DNA of 64,000 nt from Parablautia muri (GCF_009917485.1 NZ_QZDT01000010.1:1-64000); one strand, 5' to 3'; shown: positions 33,497 through 42,943, numbered from the stretch's first letter. Program-made: numbers and translations. Notes: a model not told the origin generated them from the letters alone.

Positions 33497-34177
33497 TTAT
33501 GCAAAATAATATCCGACTCCCCACTTTGTGTGCACGTACTTTGGCTCCGATGGATTTTTCTCTATTTTTTCCCGTAATCTTCTAATGTGAACGTCTACTG
33601 TCCGTACATCTCCCGGGTAATCATTACCCCACACCAGCTTTAAAAGCTTCTCTCTGCCATATACTTTATTGGCATTCACCACAAGCAGCTCTAAAAGCTC
33701 AAATTCCTTGGCTGTCAAATTGATTTCCTTTCCTGCCACATAAACTCTCCTGCCCTCGCAGTCAAGCTTCATATCTCCACTTTCAATCACCTTTGCCGCT
33801 TCCTTGGGCTTAGGAGAAGTACGTCTTATGATGGCTTTCAGCCTTGCTTTTACCTCCAAAATATTAAAAGGCTTGATAATGTAATCATCTGCACCGTATT
33901 CCAGACCTAAAATTTTATCCATATCCTCCCCTTTCGCCGTCAGCATAACGATAGGGACACTTGAAAATTCTCTTACCTGCTGGCAGACCTCAAAACCTGT
34001 AAGCTTAGGAAGCATCACATCCAGAAGAATGATATCATAGGTTTTATTCCTAATCATCTCCAGCGCTTCCTCCCCATCATAGGCGCAGTCCACTTCCATT
34101 CCATCCTGTTCTAAACTAAACCGGATTCCTTTTACAATCAGTTTTTCATCGTCCACTACCAGCACTTTCTTTGCCAT
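33497..34177 (-). CDS. OmpR/WalR-like response regulator
   Basis: The 226-residue protein has a receiver domain (KKVLVVDDEKLIVKG, LLDVMLPKLTGFEV with the phospho-Asp, VMLTAKGED, DYIIKPFN) and a winged-helix Trans_reg_C domain (EINLTAKEFELLELLV, RTVDVHIRRLREKIE, TKWGVGYYF). It binds DNA after phosphorylation by the kinase encoded 164 bp downstream. The pair resembles WalRK, but the yycH/yycI/yycJ neighbours of that system are absent, so I call only the family. Confidence 0.92.
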   Translation of the reverse strand: MAKKVLVVDDEKLIVKGIRFSLEQDGMEVDCAYDGEEALEMIRNKTYDIILLDVMLPKLTGFEVCQQVREFSSVPIVMLTAKGEDMDKILGLEYGADDYIIKPFNILEVKARLKAIIRRTSPKPKEAAKVIESGDMKLDCEGRRVYVAGKEINLTAKEFELLELLVVNANKVYGREKLLKLVWGNDYPGDVRTVDVHIRRLREKIEKNPSEPKYVHTKWGVGYYFA

Positions 34178-34299
34178 ATCAAAACACGTCCTCTCCCTGA
34201 CCTGAAATTATAATCCCTCATGTTCTACTTCTACACCTTGACCGCAAATACACTCTAAGTGTCAAATACATCTTATTTTTCTAATAGTCCCCGGAATTT

Positions 34300-35040
34300 C
34301 TATACTGTAATCCCGTCCTTTATTTTCTGAAATAACCCGTCCTTTATCCCTTCCACATGCATGATATCTTCAATCTTTTGGAAGAATCCGTTCTTTTCAC
34401 GATATGCAATGATACTCTTTGCCTTACTGCTCCCTATTCCCGGAAGCGTACACAAAAGCTCCTCGCTTGCAGTATTAATATTTATCAGGGAAGTATCCAT
34501 CTTTTCATTTGTACTACCGCTGTTACCAGCCTGATTGGCGTTTTCGCCTGCCTCCTGCCACTTTGGCAGACCGCCTGCCTCCTCAACCTCCGCTTTGGTA
34601 GGCACGTATATTTTCATTCCATCCGAAAGAAAGTCCGCCTGATTTAAAAAATCCGCATCAGCATCCTCCATAAACCCACCAGACCTCTCAATCGCCTGAT
34701 AAACCCTGCTCTCCCCTTCTAAGGTATAAACCCCCGGACGGGTCACCGCACCGCAGATATGTACAACGCACTCCTTCAGCCCCTGTCCTTCATCCTGCCC
34801 GGTTTCTTCTGTCGCCTGTTCCTCTCTTTGTGCACCTTCACCCTCTGCACCCTCCGTTAATAGAAACGAGACTTCTAAATCATTCACAGCCCCTTCTTCC
34901 CCAGACAAAGCATCCATCTCTGCATCTTCTACAGGCAAAAGCAGTTCCTCCTGCTCTTTCCCCAAATATCTCCCACACCCTGAGAAAATACCGGAAATCA
35001 AAGCAAGAATCCCTGCTATTATTTTTAATTTTTCTTTCAT
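34300..35040 (-). CDS. comEA: ComEA-like DNA-binding lipoprotein/anchored protein
   Basis: The 246-residue protein begins with a signal/anchor KLKIIAGILALISGIFSGCG that includes a possible lipobox Cys. A long acidic linker follows (residues 25-85), then an SLBB-type domain (VHICGAVTRPGVYTL) and two C-terminal helix-hairpin-helix motifs (LININTASEELLCTLPGIGSSKAKSII, KIEDIMHVEGIKDGLFQKI). ComEA is the outer receptor that binds double-stranded DNA and passes it to ComEC. It is separated from comEC by the two-component genes, whereas comEA and comEC are usually adjacent. The identification is firm for HhH/SLBB, good for the role. Confidence 0.85.
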   Translation of the reverse strand: MKEKLKIIAGILALISGIFSGCGRYLGKEQEELLLPVEDAEMDALSGEEGAVNDLEVSFLLTEGAEGEGAQREEQATEETGQDEGQGLKECVVHICGAVTRPGVYTLEGESRVYQAIERSGGFMEDADADFLNQADFLSDGMKIYVPTKAEVEEAGGLPKWQEAGENANQAGNSGSTNEKMDTSLININTASEELLCTLPGIGSSKAKSIIAYREKNGFFQKIEDIMHVEGIKDGLFQKIKDGITV

Positions 35041-35205
35041 CGTTATCTCCTTTCTGCCAAAAACAGAAAGCCCCTTATAACGATACTATTTCATTTTAAA
35101 TGAAATTTCCCCTATTGACAAGCCAGAAGTTCCCGTTTTATTTTGTATGAAAATCCGCAAAATGAATCCCCCGAATTATATTTTACAAAAATACGCCGCA
35201 CGCGC

Positions 35206-35637
35206 TTACTCCCATTTAAAAAGAACAATCCCTACAATTGCCACTCCCATCCCAATCACTTTCTTCCACTGCAATGGCTGCTTTTCCACCCCGAATAGTC
35301 CTAACAGCTCTATCACATAAGCCACAAGCAGCTGCGCCACTACAATCAGCATTGCCGCTCTGGCCGGCCCTAAAAGTTCCATGCCCTTTATCACAGTATA
35401 AGTAATAAATGCCCCGATTGCCCCTCCTAACAGCATATACTTAGGCTCCACTTTAAATAAAGCCCCAAAAGACGATCTGTCCGCAAAAAACCACGCTGCC
35501 AGACAAACCAAAAGCGCCGTAAACTGCACAAACGCATTGGCCACCCAAATGCTGGAAGATTTCGTTACCTGTGTGTTAAACACTCCCTGAATACTCATAA
35601 GCGCACCGGAAATCAGCGCAATAAAAAATCCAATCAT
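35206..35637 (-). CDS. DMT-superfamily transporter, YdcZ type
   Basis: The 143-residue product is counted from the ATG behind AAGGAGGATCCAT; a TTG six codons earlier lies within the ribosome site. It has five hydrophobic segments (MIGFFIALISGALMSIQGVFN at the start, VIGMGVAIVGIVLFKWE at the end) and the pattern of the small DMT family PF04657, which works as dimers in the membrane. The substrate is unknown. It stands alone between comEA and the solute-binding protein gene. Confidence 0.8.
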   Translation of the reverse strand: MIGFFIALISGALMSIQGVFNTQVTKSSSIWVANAFVQFTALLVCLAAWFFADRSSFGALFKVEPKYMLLGGAIGAFITYTVIKGMELLGPARAAMLIVVAQLLVAYVIELLGLFGVEKQPLQWKKVIGMGVAIVGIVLFKWE

Positions 35638-35758
35638 ATGGATCCTCCTTAACAATTTTTGTAAGAAACAGTTTCATAGTGAACCATTCCTGTTAAAACA
35701 CTTTACTAATATGTTTATTCATCATACCCATATGATTGGAAATTTATTCATTTGTATT

Positions 35759-37273
35759 TTAATCCTGCTGTTCGTCTAAAGTCTCCTGGATGTCATATTC
35801 TTCGTCCAAAAACTCATCATCTTCTTCCTGGGGCATTTCTTCCTCAATATACTGCTCCTCATAAGGACTGCCCGTCACCCGGCTCATAACCTGCTCCGAT
35901 AGCAGCTTTAGCATTTCATTTGCATCCGCCCCATTCCATACCTGTGAAAACATGGATTCCAAACCCAGCCAAAAACCGCTGGTCTCAATCATTTTAGGCA
36001 TGGATATGGATCTTTCATACTCCTGTGCAAAGCGGCTGAGAGGCTCATAGTCATAGGCCGTTCCCTTTGCCGCCGATACCTTACCGGCTCTCGCATACAA
36101 AATATCATTGTACTGGGAGGTCAAAAAATATGCAAAATCATTTGCCTCTCCTTTATTTCCCGAATAACCATTTACCACCACGCAGTTTGTCATAGAAAGA
36201 GACCGGCCTGTTTGGTTTTCGCTCACATCAGGCGCAAGGGTGACATCATATTCATAGTCAAAAAGCCCCTCCTCCTTCGCCTGTTCCAATCTAGAAACCG
36301 CATCGGTCGTTGCAATGGTAAAAACCATTTTTCCTTTTATAAATTCATCCAGAATGGTATCATAATCAATTTCATCGGTGTCAATGGAAAAGAACTGGTT
36401 CAAATCCTGATAAACCCGCATACTTTCAATGGCGTCCCGATTATAAATATCAACCTGCGAGGTATCCCATCCAGCCTCTCCGCCTATTTTGATTGAATTT
36501 CCCACAAAAAAATAGTTATAAAAAATATCGGTAACATCCCATTTAAAGACGCCCTCCACCTGTTCCGGCGCATCATAATTATCTGCAAAGGTCTCGATAT
36601 CTTCTATAGTAGAAGGCAAAAGCTCCTGCAGTTTTTCGGCAATCTCCCCCTCGGTAAAGCTGCTTTCTTTGCTATTGGCTTCTTCTCCTTCCGCCTCCTG
36701 ATCGCCTTCACCTTTCGAATTTTCTTCCTCCGCCATAAGTCTTTCTGCTTCCAGCCTGCCAGAAGCCATATCCTTTAAATAAGTCTTATTATAAAGAAGG
36801 GCGCTTGTCTCAAAATAAAAAGGATAGCCGATTACCTTGTCCTTATAAGTCGCTGCGTTAAGGCCAGTTCCTATATAGCCATCCTCCATCTGAACACCCT
36901 CGGGCGGCTTCACCTCGCTCGCAAGACCTGCCAGATACGCCTTTCCCAGTAAGTCATGGCTTAAAACATACAAATCTGCTCCGTTTTCCTCCGTAAGGGA
37001 CGCGCTGTTGATCTCCTCCAGATACTCAAGCCCTGATTCCAGCACCGGTACCACCCGCACATCATGGGTCTCATTGTAGGTCACCGCAGCGCCGTTTAAA
37101 TAAGAAGTAAGCGCTTCATCCGTATACCACAGATAAAGCGTTTCCTTCCTTCCTGAAAAAACCGTATCCTCCTGTTTATCTGTAATCACCTTGCCCGATT
37201 TGGCAATGCCAAATGTAATCAGCGCCGCCGCTGCAAGTACGCCTGCCGCTATTAGTCTTCCTTTCAGACTCAT
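35759..37273 (-). CDS. Orphan extracellular solute-binding protein behind argD
   Basis: The 504-residue protein has an N-terminal hydrophobic anchor (LIAAGVLAAAALITFGIA) without a lipobox Cys, then a bacterial solute-binding fold (LYLWYTDEALTSYLNGAAVTYNETH, YPFYFETSALLYNKTYL). It contains an acidic inserted stretch around residues 180-205 and a Glu/Asp-rich tail. The gene begins 3 bp after the argD stop, so it is translated from the arginine operon, but no permease or ATPase gene is near. It may bind sugars or peptides, or act as a sensor. The overall fold call is good; the ligand is unknown. Confidence 0.75.
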   Translation of the reverse strand: MSLKGRLIAAGVLAAAALITFGIAKSGKVITDKQEDTVFSGRKETLYLWYTDEALTSYLNGAAVTYNETHDVRVVPVLESGLEYLEEINSASLTEENGADLYVLSHDLLGKAYLAGLASEVKPPEGVQMEDGYIGTGLNAATYKDKVIGYPFYFETSALLYNKTYLKDMASGRLEAERLMAEEENSKGEGDQEAEGEEANSKESSFTEGEIAEKLQELLPSTIEDIETFADNYDAPEQVEGVFKWDVTDIFYNYFFVGNSIKIGGEAGWDTSQVDIYNRDAIESMRVYQDLNQFFSIDTDEIDYDTILDEFIKGKMVFTIATTDAVSRLEQAKEEGLFDYEYDVTLAPDVSENQTGRSLSMTNCVVVNGYSGNKGEANDFAYFLTSQYNDILYARAGKVSAAKGTAYDYEPLSRFAQEYERSISMPKMIETSGFWLGLESMFSQVWNGADANEMLKLLSEQVMSRVTGSPYEEQYIEEEMPQEEDDEFLDEEYDIQETLDEQQD

Positions 37274-37276
37274 TTT

Positions 37277-38479
37277 TTACCCCATTTCTATTTCATCCAG
37301 ACATGAACGCAGGATTGCCGCCATGTCATCTACATTTTCTTTTCTGATTATAAGCGGCGGTACAAAGCGAATCACATTGGCGCCTGCATTTACTACAAGC
37401 AGTCCCTTTTCAAGGGCTTTCGCAATGACACATCCTACCGGCCCCGTAAGCGCAAGCCCCTGCATCAGGCCCGCTCCGCGTCTTTCCTCGACAAAAGTAT
37501 ACTCGCTTACAAGCTTATCCAATGTTTCTTCCAGATAAGCTCCCACCTCTTTTACATTATCTATTATATGGTTCTCCTCAAATAAATCAAGTACAATATT
37601 GATTGCCGCCGCCGCTAATGGGTTTCCCCCATAGGTTGTGCCATGGTCGCCGCTTGTAAGAGAATGCTGCGCTGCCTTTTCCGTCATCAGAAAAGCACCC
37701 ACCGGTACACCGCACCCCAGGGCCTTGGCCGTAACCATAATATCCGGCTTTACACCATATTTCTGCCATGCATACATATACCCGGTGCGTCCCATTCCAC
37801 ACTGAATCTCATCCAGAATCAGAAGAATATCTCTTTCCTCACAAAGGGCCTTCACCTGCTTCATAAAGCTTTCATCCGCAGGATAAATCCCTCCTTCTCC
37901 CTGTACTGTCTCAAACAAAATGGCACATGTTTTATCCGTCACATTAGAGAGCACGCTTTCAAAATCATTCATCCTTGCAAACCGGATATTCCCAATCATA
38001 GGCGCAAAGGCCTCCCTGTACTTAGGGTTTCCTGTTACCGACAAAGCCCCCATGGTGCGCCCGTGAAAAGAATGTTCCATGGCAATGATCTCATGGTCCG
38101 TAGCGCCATCCTTTAAGTATCCGTACTTACGCGCCGCCTTGATTGCGCCCTCCACTGCCTCCGCGCCGCTGTTGGTAAAAAATACCCTGTCCATACCGGA
38201 AACCTTTTTCAGCTTCTTGGCCGCCTCAATGGCCGGCACATTATAGTAATAATTGGAAGTGTGTATCACCTTGTCAATCTGCGCTTTTAATGCGTCATTG
38301 TACCTCTTATTATGATAGCCCAGCGCAAACACCGCAATCCCTGCACAGAAATCCAGATACTTTTTTCCGTTTAAATCATAAAGATATACATCTTCCCCTT
38401 TATCCAAAACAATCTGATAACGATTATAGGTATGCAGAAGCGCCCTCTCCGCATCCTCAATATATTCTTTCATGTCCAT
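37277..38479 (-). CDS. argD: Acetylornithine aminotransferase
   Basis: The 400-residue class-III PLP aminotransferase converts N-acetylglutamate semialdehyde to N-acetylornithine in arginine synthesis. Visible marks include DLNGKKYLDFCAGIAVFALGY, FFTNSGAEAVEGAIKAARKYG, the PLP phosphate region EHSFHGRTMGALSVTG, ILDEIQCGMGRTG and the lysine region MVTAKALGCGVPVGAF. Length is normal. AGGAGGAAAAGCAG precedes the ATG. It is the penultimate gene of the argC-GNAT-argJ-argB-argD unit. Confidence 0.96.
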   Translation of the reverse strand: MDMKEYIEDAERALLHTYNRYQIVLDKGEDVYLYDLNGKKYLDFCAGIAVFALGYHNKRYNDALKAQIDKVIHTSNYYYNVPAIEAAKKLKKVSGMDRVFFTNSGAEAVEGAIKAARKYGYLKDGATDHEIIAMEHSFHGRTMGALSVTGNPKYREAFAPMIGNIRFARMNDFESVLSNVTDKTCAILFETVQGEGGIYPADESFMKQVKALCEERDILLILDEIQCGMGRTGYMYAWQKYGVKPDIMVTAKALGCGVPVGAFLMTEKAAQHSLTSGDHGTTYGGNPLAAAAINIVLDLFEENHIIDNVKEVGAYLEETLDKLVSEYTFVEERRGAGLMQGLALTGPVGCVIAKALEKGLLVVNAGANVIRFVPPLIIRKENVDDMAAILRSCLDEIEMG

Positions 38480-38615
38480 CTGCTTTTCCTCCTGTTATGA
38501 TTCCTTACACTTATTCCCATCACCGCTTTGCAGCAGCATGAATCTGTACGGAGCATCCCCGTATTTGGGGCTATCTTATCTAAGAACAGTTTGCCTTGCA
38601 AAACTTAGAGTATGC

Positions 38616-39506
38616 CTAAATATCCCCCACAAGCTGCTTATCCTCATCCCGCAAAATCATAGTTCCCACACCTTCGTTTGTAAAAATTTCAAGCAGCAGG
38701 CAATGGGGGATTCTTCCGTCCAAAATGTGCACTCTGTTTACGCCATTTTTTACCGCCGAGGTACAGTTGCCAAGCTTCGGCAGCATGCCGCCTCCTATAA
38801 TACCGCTGCCGATCAGCTCCTCCGCGTCCGAGACCGTAATCCTGGGTATAAAAGAACCCTTATCGTTAATGTCTATGTAAAGTCCTTCAATATCCGTTAA
38901 AAATACCAGTTTATCCGCTCCCACAGCCTTTGCAATAGCGCAGGCCGCATCATCCGCATTGATGTTGTAGGTCTTAAAGCCGTCATCCAACCCTATGGGC
39001 GCCACAATCGGCAGAAAATCCTTTTCTAAAAGGTCATAAAGGAGCTTGGGATTGACATCCGTAATCTCCCCCACATAACCGATATCCTGCCCGTCAGAAT
39101 ATTTCTTTTCCACATGAATCATGCCTCCGTCCTTACCGCTTACTCCCACCGCGCTTACGCCCAGCTCCTGCACCATGGACACAAGTCTTTTATTTACCTT
39201 GCCAAGAACCATCTCCGCAATTTCCATGGTTTCCTGGTCCGTGACCCGAAGACCGTTCACAAACTTTGATTCCTTGCCTACCTTTTCGGACCATTTGCTA
39301 ATCTCCTTACCGCCGCCATGGACGATAATGGGCTTAAAGCCTACCAGTTTAAGCAGTGTTACATCCTTGATCACATTTTTTTGCAGCTCCTCATTGCTCA
39401 TGGCGGAACCGCCATATTTTACCACAATAATTTTCCGGTTAAATTTCTGTATATAAGGTAAAGCTTCAATCAATACCTCCGCTTTTTTCAGTACTTCCTG
39501 CTCCAT
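38616..39506 (-). CDS. argB: Acetylglutamate kinase
   Basis: The product is 296 residues if it starts at [20 protein letters not shown], the family's usual N-terminus, 11 bp after GGGAGG. A start 18 codons earlier (39560, MPDGIET) has a better placed GGAGG site, so the true start is open. Motifs: [11 protein letters not shown], the [10 protein letters not shown] glycine loop, [22 protein letters not shown] and the ATP-binding end [14 protein letters not shown]. The enzyme phosphorylates N-acetylglutamate, the usual point of arginine feedback inhibition. The gene is separated from argJ by a cluster of hairpins. Confidence 0.93.
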   Translation of the reverse strand: MEQEVLKKAEVLIEALPYIQKFNRKIIVVKYGGSAMSNEELQKNVIKDVTLLKLVGFKPIIVHGGGKEISKWSEKVGKESKFVNGLRVTDQETMEIAEMVLGKVNKRLVSMVQELGVSAVGVSGKDGGMIHVEKKYSDGQDIGYVGEITDVNPKLLYDLLEKDFLPIVAPIGLDDGFKTYNINADDAACAIAKAVGADKLVFLTDIEGLYIDINDKGSFIPRITVSDAEELIGSGIIGGGMLPKLGNCTSAVKNGVNRVHILDGRIPHCLLLEIFTNEGVGTMILRDEDKQLVGDI

Positions 39507-39598
39507 TTCTTTACCGTCCTCCCATGTCTTGTTTTTGTTTGTTTCTATTCCGTCCGGCATCCTAACCTCCATGCTGCAAGCAGCAACACAAATTCTGA

Positions 39599-39803
39599 CG
39601 AAGAATGCCGCGCCCCTTTAGGGCCTTTGCAAGGCATTCTTCTTGTGAGAAACTTTTCACACTAACTTCCATGATTCCGCTCTGCGGAATCTCAAATCTG
39701 TGCGGAGAATGCCCGTCTTTTGGGCATTCTCTGGCGTGAGACTTAGAACTTCTTAGCGAAGCGTCCTATGGCGCAAGCTTTAGAAGTTCTTCTCACGCTA
39801 ACT
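39599..39803. repeat. Cluster of four nested/serial hairpins between argJ and argB
   Basis: Four perfect stems follow each other: GAAGAATGCC/GGCATTCTTC (39599-39642), GATTCCGC/GCGGAATC (39673-39691), AGAATGCCC/GGGCATTCT (39707-39731), and a two-part stem with outer GCGTGAG/CTCACGC and inner AGAACTTCT/AGAAGTTCT (about 39734-39798). They fill the whole argJ-argB gap. They may process or attenuate the mRNA, or be nested copies of a small repeat. Confidence 0.6.
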
Positions 39804-41021
39804 TCTATAGTCCGCATTGATCTTTACATAGTCATAGGTCAGGTCACAGCCCCATGCAGTCGCCGTCTCATTTCCCATCTTCATATCCACGATCACGCTC
39901 ACATAAGGCTCTGACAAAATCCTGCCGGCCTCCTCCTCGCTGTAATCTGCCGCCACTCCATCCTTATAAATTAAAACCTTTCCCGCCTTGCTTTCAAAAT
40001 AAAGAGCTATTTTTTCCGGGTCAAACATAACGCCCGAATACCCAAGGGCACAAAGAATCCTTCCCCAATTAGCGTCATGTCCGTAAATAGCGGCTTTCGT
40101 AAGGCTGGAACATATGACGGCTTTGCTTAAAATGCGTGCATCCTCCTTTGTGGTCGCATGAATTACCTTTGTCTCAAACAGGGCCGTTGCCCCCTCCCCA
40201 TCTCCTGCCATCATTTTTGCAAGGGTTTCATTCACATAATGGAGAGCCTCCTTAAATACCCCATACTCCGGCGTCCCCTCCTTGATTTCCGAATTCCCCG
40301 CCATGCCGTTTGCCATCACAAGAAGGGTATCGTTGGTGGAAGTGTCCCCGTCCACGGAAATCATGTTAAAGGTGTCCTTCACATCCTCTTTAACCGCCTT
40401 AGTAAGCAGCTCCTTTGATATTACCGCATCACTGGTTACAAATGCAAGCATGGTACACATATTAGGATGAATCATACCAGAGCCTTTGCTCATGCCCCCT
40501 AAAGTCACTTTTACGCCTTTTACATCTATTTCCACTGCCACTTCCTTTGAACGGGTGTCCGTGGTCATGATTGCCTTAGCGGCCTGGGTCCCCGCCTCTA
40601 TGGTATCCGACTTTGCATCAGCTAGCTTATCCACCCCCGCCTTAATCCTCTCAATGGGAAGCTGCATCCCAATCACACCCGTGGATGCAACCAGCACGGA
40701 ATTTTCCGGTACCCCAAAGGCTTCGGCCGCTCTTATGGCAGTCTGCTTACAATAATCATAGCCTTCTTTTCCCGTGCAGGCATTGGCTATTCCTGCATTG
40801 ATAATCACTGCCTGTCCAAAAGGAGATTCCTCCACTATCTTTTTATCCCACATAACCGGAGCCGCTTTCACCACATTGCTGGTGAAGGTTCCTGCTAAAA
40901 CGCAGGGCTTCCTACTATAAATTGCAGCCATATCCTTTCTTTCCTTATATTTAATACCGGCCTCTACTCCTGCCGCCTCAAATCCCTTTGCTGCGGTCAC
41001 ACCGCCTGAAACTGCTTTCAT
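39798..41021 (-). CDS. argJ: Bifunctional ornithine acetyltransferase / N-acetylglutamate synthase
   Basis: The 407-residue protein follows the ArgJ family throughout. The autoproteolysis site is KGSGMIHPNMCTMLAFVTSD, with cleavage before the conserved Thr (C-T-M) giving alpha and beta chains. The second hallmark is the VDGDTSTNDTLLVMANG segment. It recycles the acetyl group from N-acetylornithine to glutamate; such enzymes often also make N-acetylglutamate from acetyl-CoA. It stands after the GNAT gene in the operon. Confidence 0.95.
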   Translation of the reverse strand: MKAVSGGVTAAKGFEAAGVEAGIKYKERKDMAAIYSRKPCVLAGTFTSNVVKAAPVMWDKKIVEESPFGQAVIINAGIANACTGKEGYDYCKQTAIRAAEAFGVPENSVLVASTGVIGMQLPIERIKAGVDKLADAKSDTIEAGTQAAKAIMTTDTRSKEVAVEIDVKGVKVTLGGMSKGSGMIHPNMCTMLAFVTSDAVISKELLTKAVKEDVKDTFNMISVDGDTSTNDTLLVMANGMAGNSEIKEGTPEYGVFKEALHYVNETLAKMMAGDGEGATALFETKVIHATTKEDARILSKAVICSSLTKAAIYGHDANWGRILCALGYSGVMFDPEKIALYFESKAGKVLIYKDGVAADYSEEEAGRILSEPYVSVIVDMKMGNETATAWGCDLTYDYVKINADYRS

Positions 41022-41057
41022 CTTCTACCTCCTGCCTATCAAAGCTTTGCTGCACTT

Positions 41058-41504
41058 TTATTTGTTAAAATTAACGATGTTCTTCTCATCCAGTACAAAA
41101 TCATAGTAATTCAAGTCTTCCCGTCTCGTCCATCCGATTTCCTTCCAAAAGGCATTTCCGATATCGTTGGCCGTAAACGCAATCAGGGACACCTTGCTGA
41201 TTTGCTCCTTTTCCAGGGCCTTCATGCAGTGGACTACCATACTTTTCCCTATGCCTCTCATGCGATATGTCTCATGAACACACACGTGGTAAAGACATCC
41301 CCTCCTGCCGTCATGGCCGCACAGGATACTTCCCACGATTTTCCCATCCTCAACTGCTACCACACTATTTCCCGGATTTCTTTTTAAAAACCGCTCCACC
41401 CCTTTTCGGGAATCGTCCAGGCTTCTAATTGCAAATCCCTTAATGCTCATCCAAAGAGCATACACACCATCATAATCTTCAATCGTCATTGACCTGATTT
41501 CCAT
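41058..41504 (-). CDS. GNAT acetyltransferase in the arginine operon
   Basis: The 148-residue protein has a typical GNAT layout: MEIRSMTIEDYDGVYALWMS, SVVAVEDGKIVGSILCGHDG and the acetyl-CoA loop ETYRMRGIGKSMVVHCM (R-x-x-G-I-G-K). It lies between argC and argJ with short gaps (36 bp to argJ), so it is part of the operon. A role as a short N-acetylglutamate synthase-like enzyme is attractive from context but is not shown by the sequence; it could also acetylate another amine. Confidence 0.78.
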   Translation of the reverse strand: MEIRSMTIEDYDGVYALWMSIKGFAIRSLDDSRKGVERFLKRNPGNSVVAVEDGKIVGSILCGHDGRRGCLYHVCVHETYRMRGIGKSMVVHCMKALEKEQISKVSLIAFTANDIGNAFWKEIGWTRREDLNYYDFVLDEKNIVNFNK

Positions 41505-41585
41505 AATCTTCTCCCATTCTTACCGACAGTCGCAAGTCCCGCCGTTTAAGCAGCCGGTAAACATCTATTTCCCACACAAATCCTG

Positions 41586-42533
41586 TCACAAATTAAGCCC
41601 TTTATCCTCCTCACATCCCAGCATAATGTTCAGGCACTGGATTGCCGCGCCGGATGCTCCCTTTCCAAGGTTGTCAAACTGCGCCGTAAGCAGCATCCTC
41701 TCCTCATTGCCGGTGACAAAAATCTTAAGCCCGTCCCATCCGGAGCATCCGTTTCCTGCCATCATGCCCTTTAATGCATCCTCGCTGCCAAAGGGCATCA
41801 CTTTGATGAACTTCTGCCCCTCATAAAAGTCTGCCAAAAAACCATGCAGCTTTTCCGGCGTAGTTCCTTCCTTTAGAAAATCACCATACAGTGGAACCGA
41901 AACCACCATACCGCTGTAATAGTCCGCCACAATAGGAGAAAACAATGGCTCCCGTAAAAGCCCCGTCACCTTTTTCATTTCCTTTAAATGTTTATGCTTC
42001 TGGGAAAGAGCATACTCCCTTGGCGCATCATATTCCACTGTGCGCTCTTTATCTTCATACTCTCCAATCATTTTTTTGCCGCCGCCGCTGTAGCCTGTCA
42101 GGGAAAAAGCGCTGATTGGATAATCTGCGGGAAGTATTTTTTCCCTCACAATCGGATACACCAGGGAAATGAAGCCTGTGGCATGGCATCCCGGTACGGC
42201 AATCCGCTTTCCTTCCATTATATTCTTCCTATGTGCCCCGGATATTTCGGGAAAGCCGTAAGCCCACCCCTCCTGGGTTCTATGGGCGGTGGATGTGTCA
42301 ATTATTTTCACCTTATCATTCGCAACAAGTCCCACCGCTTCTTTAGCCGCCGCATCCGGCAGACAAAGAAAGGTAATATCAGACTGGTTCATCAGACGTT
42401 TTCTTTCTTCTATATCTTTACGCTTTTCCGGGTCTATAGGAAGAAGCTCAATGTCATCTCTGCCCGAAAAACGCTCATGTATCCTAAGCCCTGTAGTGCC
42501 TTCACTACCATCAATAAAAATTTTTGTTGCCAT
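41586..42533 (-). CDS. argC: N-acetyl-gamma-glutamyl-phosphate reductase (short type)
   Basis: The 315-residue protein belongs to the shorter ArgC class: KIFIDGSEGTTGLRIHERFSGR at the N-terminal NADP site, a catalytic cysteine in IAVPGCHATGFISLVYPI and LTGYSGGGKKMIGEYE. It reduces N-acetylglutamyl phosphate to the semialdehyde. It is the first gene of the minus-strand arginine unit and faces argG across a 500-bp control region that carries a repeat and ArgR-like boxes. Confidence 0.94.
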   Translation of the reverse strand: MATKIFIDGSEGTTGLRIHERFSGRDDIELLPIDPEKRKDIEERKRLMNQSDITFLCLPDAAAKEAVGLVANDKVKIIDTSTAHRTQEGWAYGFPEISGAHRKNIMEGKRIAVPGCHATGFISLVYPIVREKILPADYPISAFSLTGYSGGGKKMIGEYEDKERTVEYDAPREYALSQKHKHLKEMKKVTGLLREPLFSPIVADYYSGMVVSVPLYGDFLKEGTTPEKLHGFLADFYEGQKFIKVMPFGSEDALKGMMAGNGCSGWDGLKIFVTGNEERMLLTAQFDNLGKGASGAAIQCLNIMLGCEEDKGLNL

Positions 42534-42681
42534 TTCTTTCTCTAAGCCTCCATCTCTCCAATCACCTGCAAATCTGCGCAGTTCGTATCAATCATACTAT
42601 CTCTTTTCAAAAATCTCAATACAAATCTGCCGGTATTCTCCACTTTCGTGATAATTCGTGTTAATATGAACGGCCAGGGCC

Positions 42682-42768
42682 GCTTATCGTAACCTTCGGG
42701 GCGATATTCCGAGTTTTACTGCGCAAAGCTCGCCCCGTACACCTGAATCATATTCTCACCCAGTGCGC
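42682..42768. repeat. Interspersed palindromic repeat, second copy
   Basis: Aligns over its length with 21271-21358. The ends GGGGCGA (42699-42705) and TCGCCCC (42730-42736) can pair around a loop of about 24 bases. It sits between argC and argG. Confidence 0.6.
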
Positions 42769-42833
42769 AGCCCGTACGCGCCCTCTGTCTGACCTACTAA
42801 AAAGCAGCAATAACTTCCGGCCAATCTTCATAT

Positions 42834-42943
42834 TGCATTATTATACATATTTTGCGCATAATATGCAATAGCCTTTTGTTTTATTTGATTAAATCTAAAA
42901 TTTATTTTTATTTATGCAAAAGTAAGTATTGCATTTCGGTTCA
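42834..42943. promoter_or_regulatory. Two ArgR-box-like sites in the argC-argG region
   Basis: TGCATTATTATACA (42834-42847) fits the ArgR half-site pattern TGNAT-WWWW-ATNCA. A second, weaker match TGCATTTCGGTTCA (42930-42943) overlaps the -35 box of argG. ArgR hexamers usually bind pairs of such sites, here about 96 bp apart. The match is to the general pattern, not to a species consensus, so it is tentative. Confidence 0.45.
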
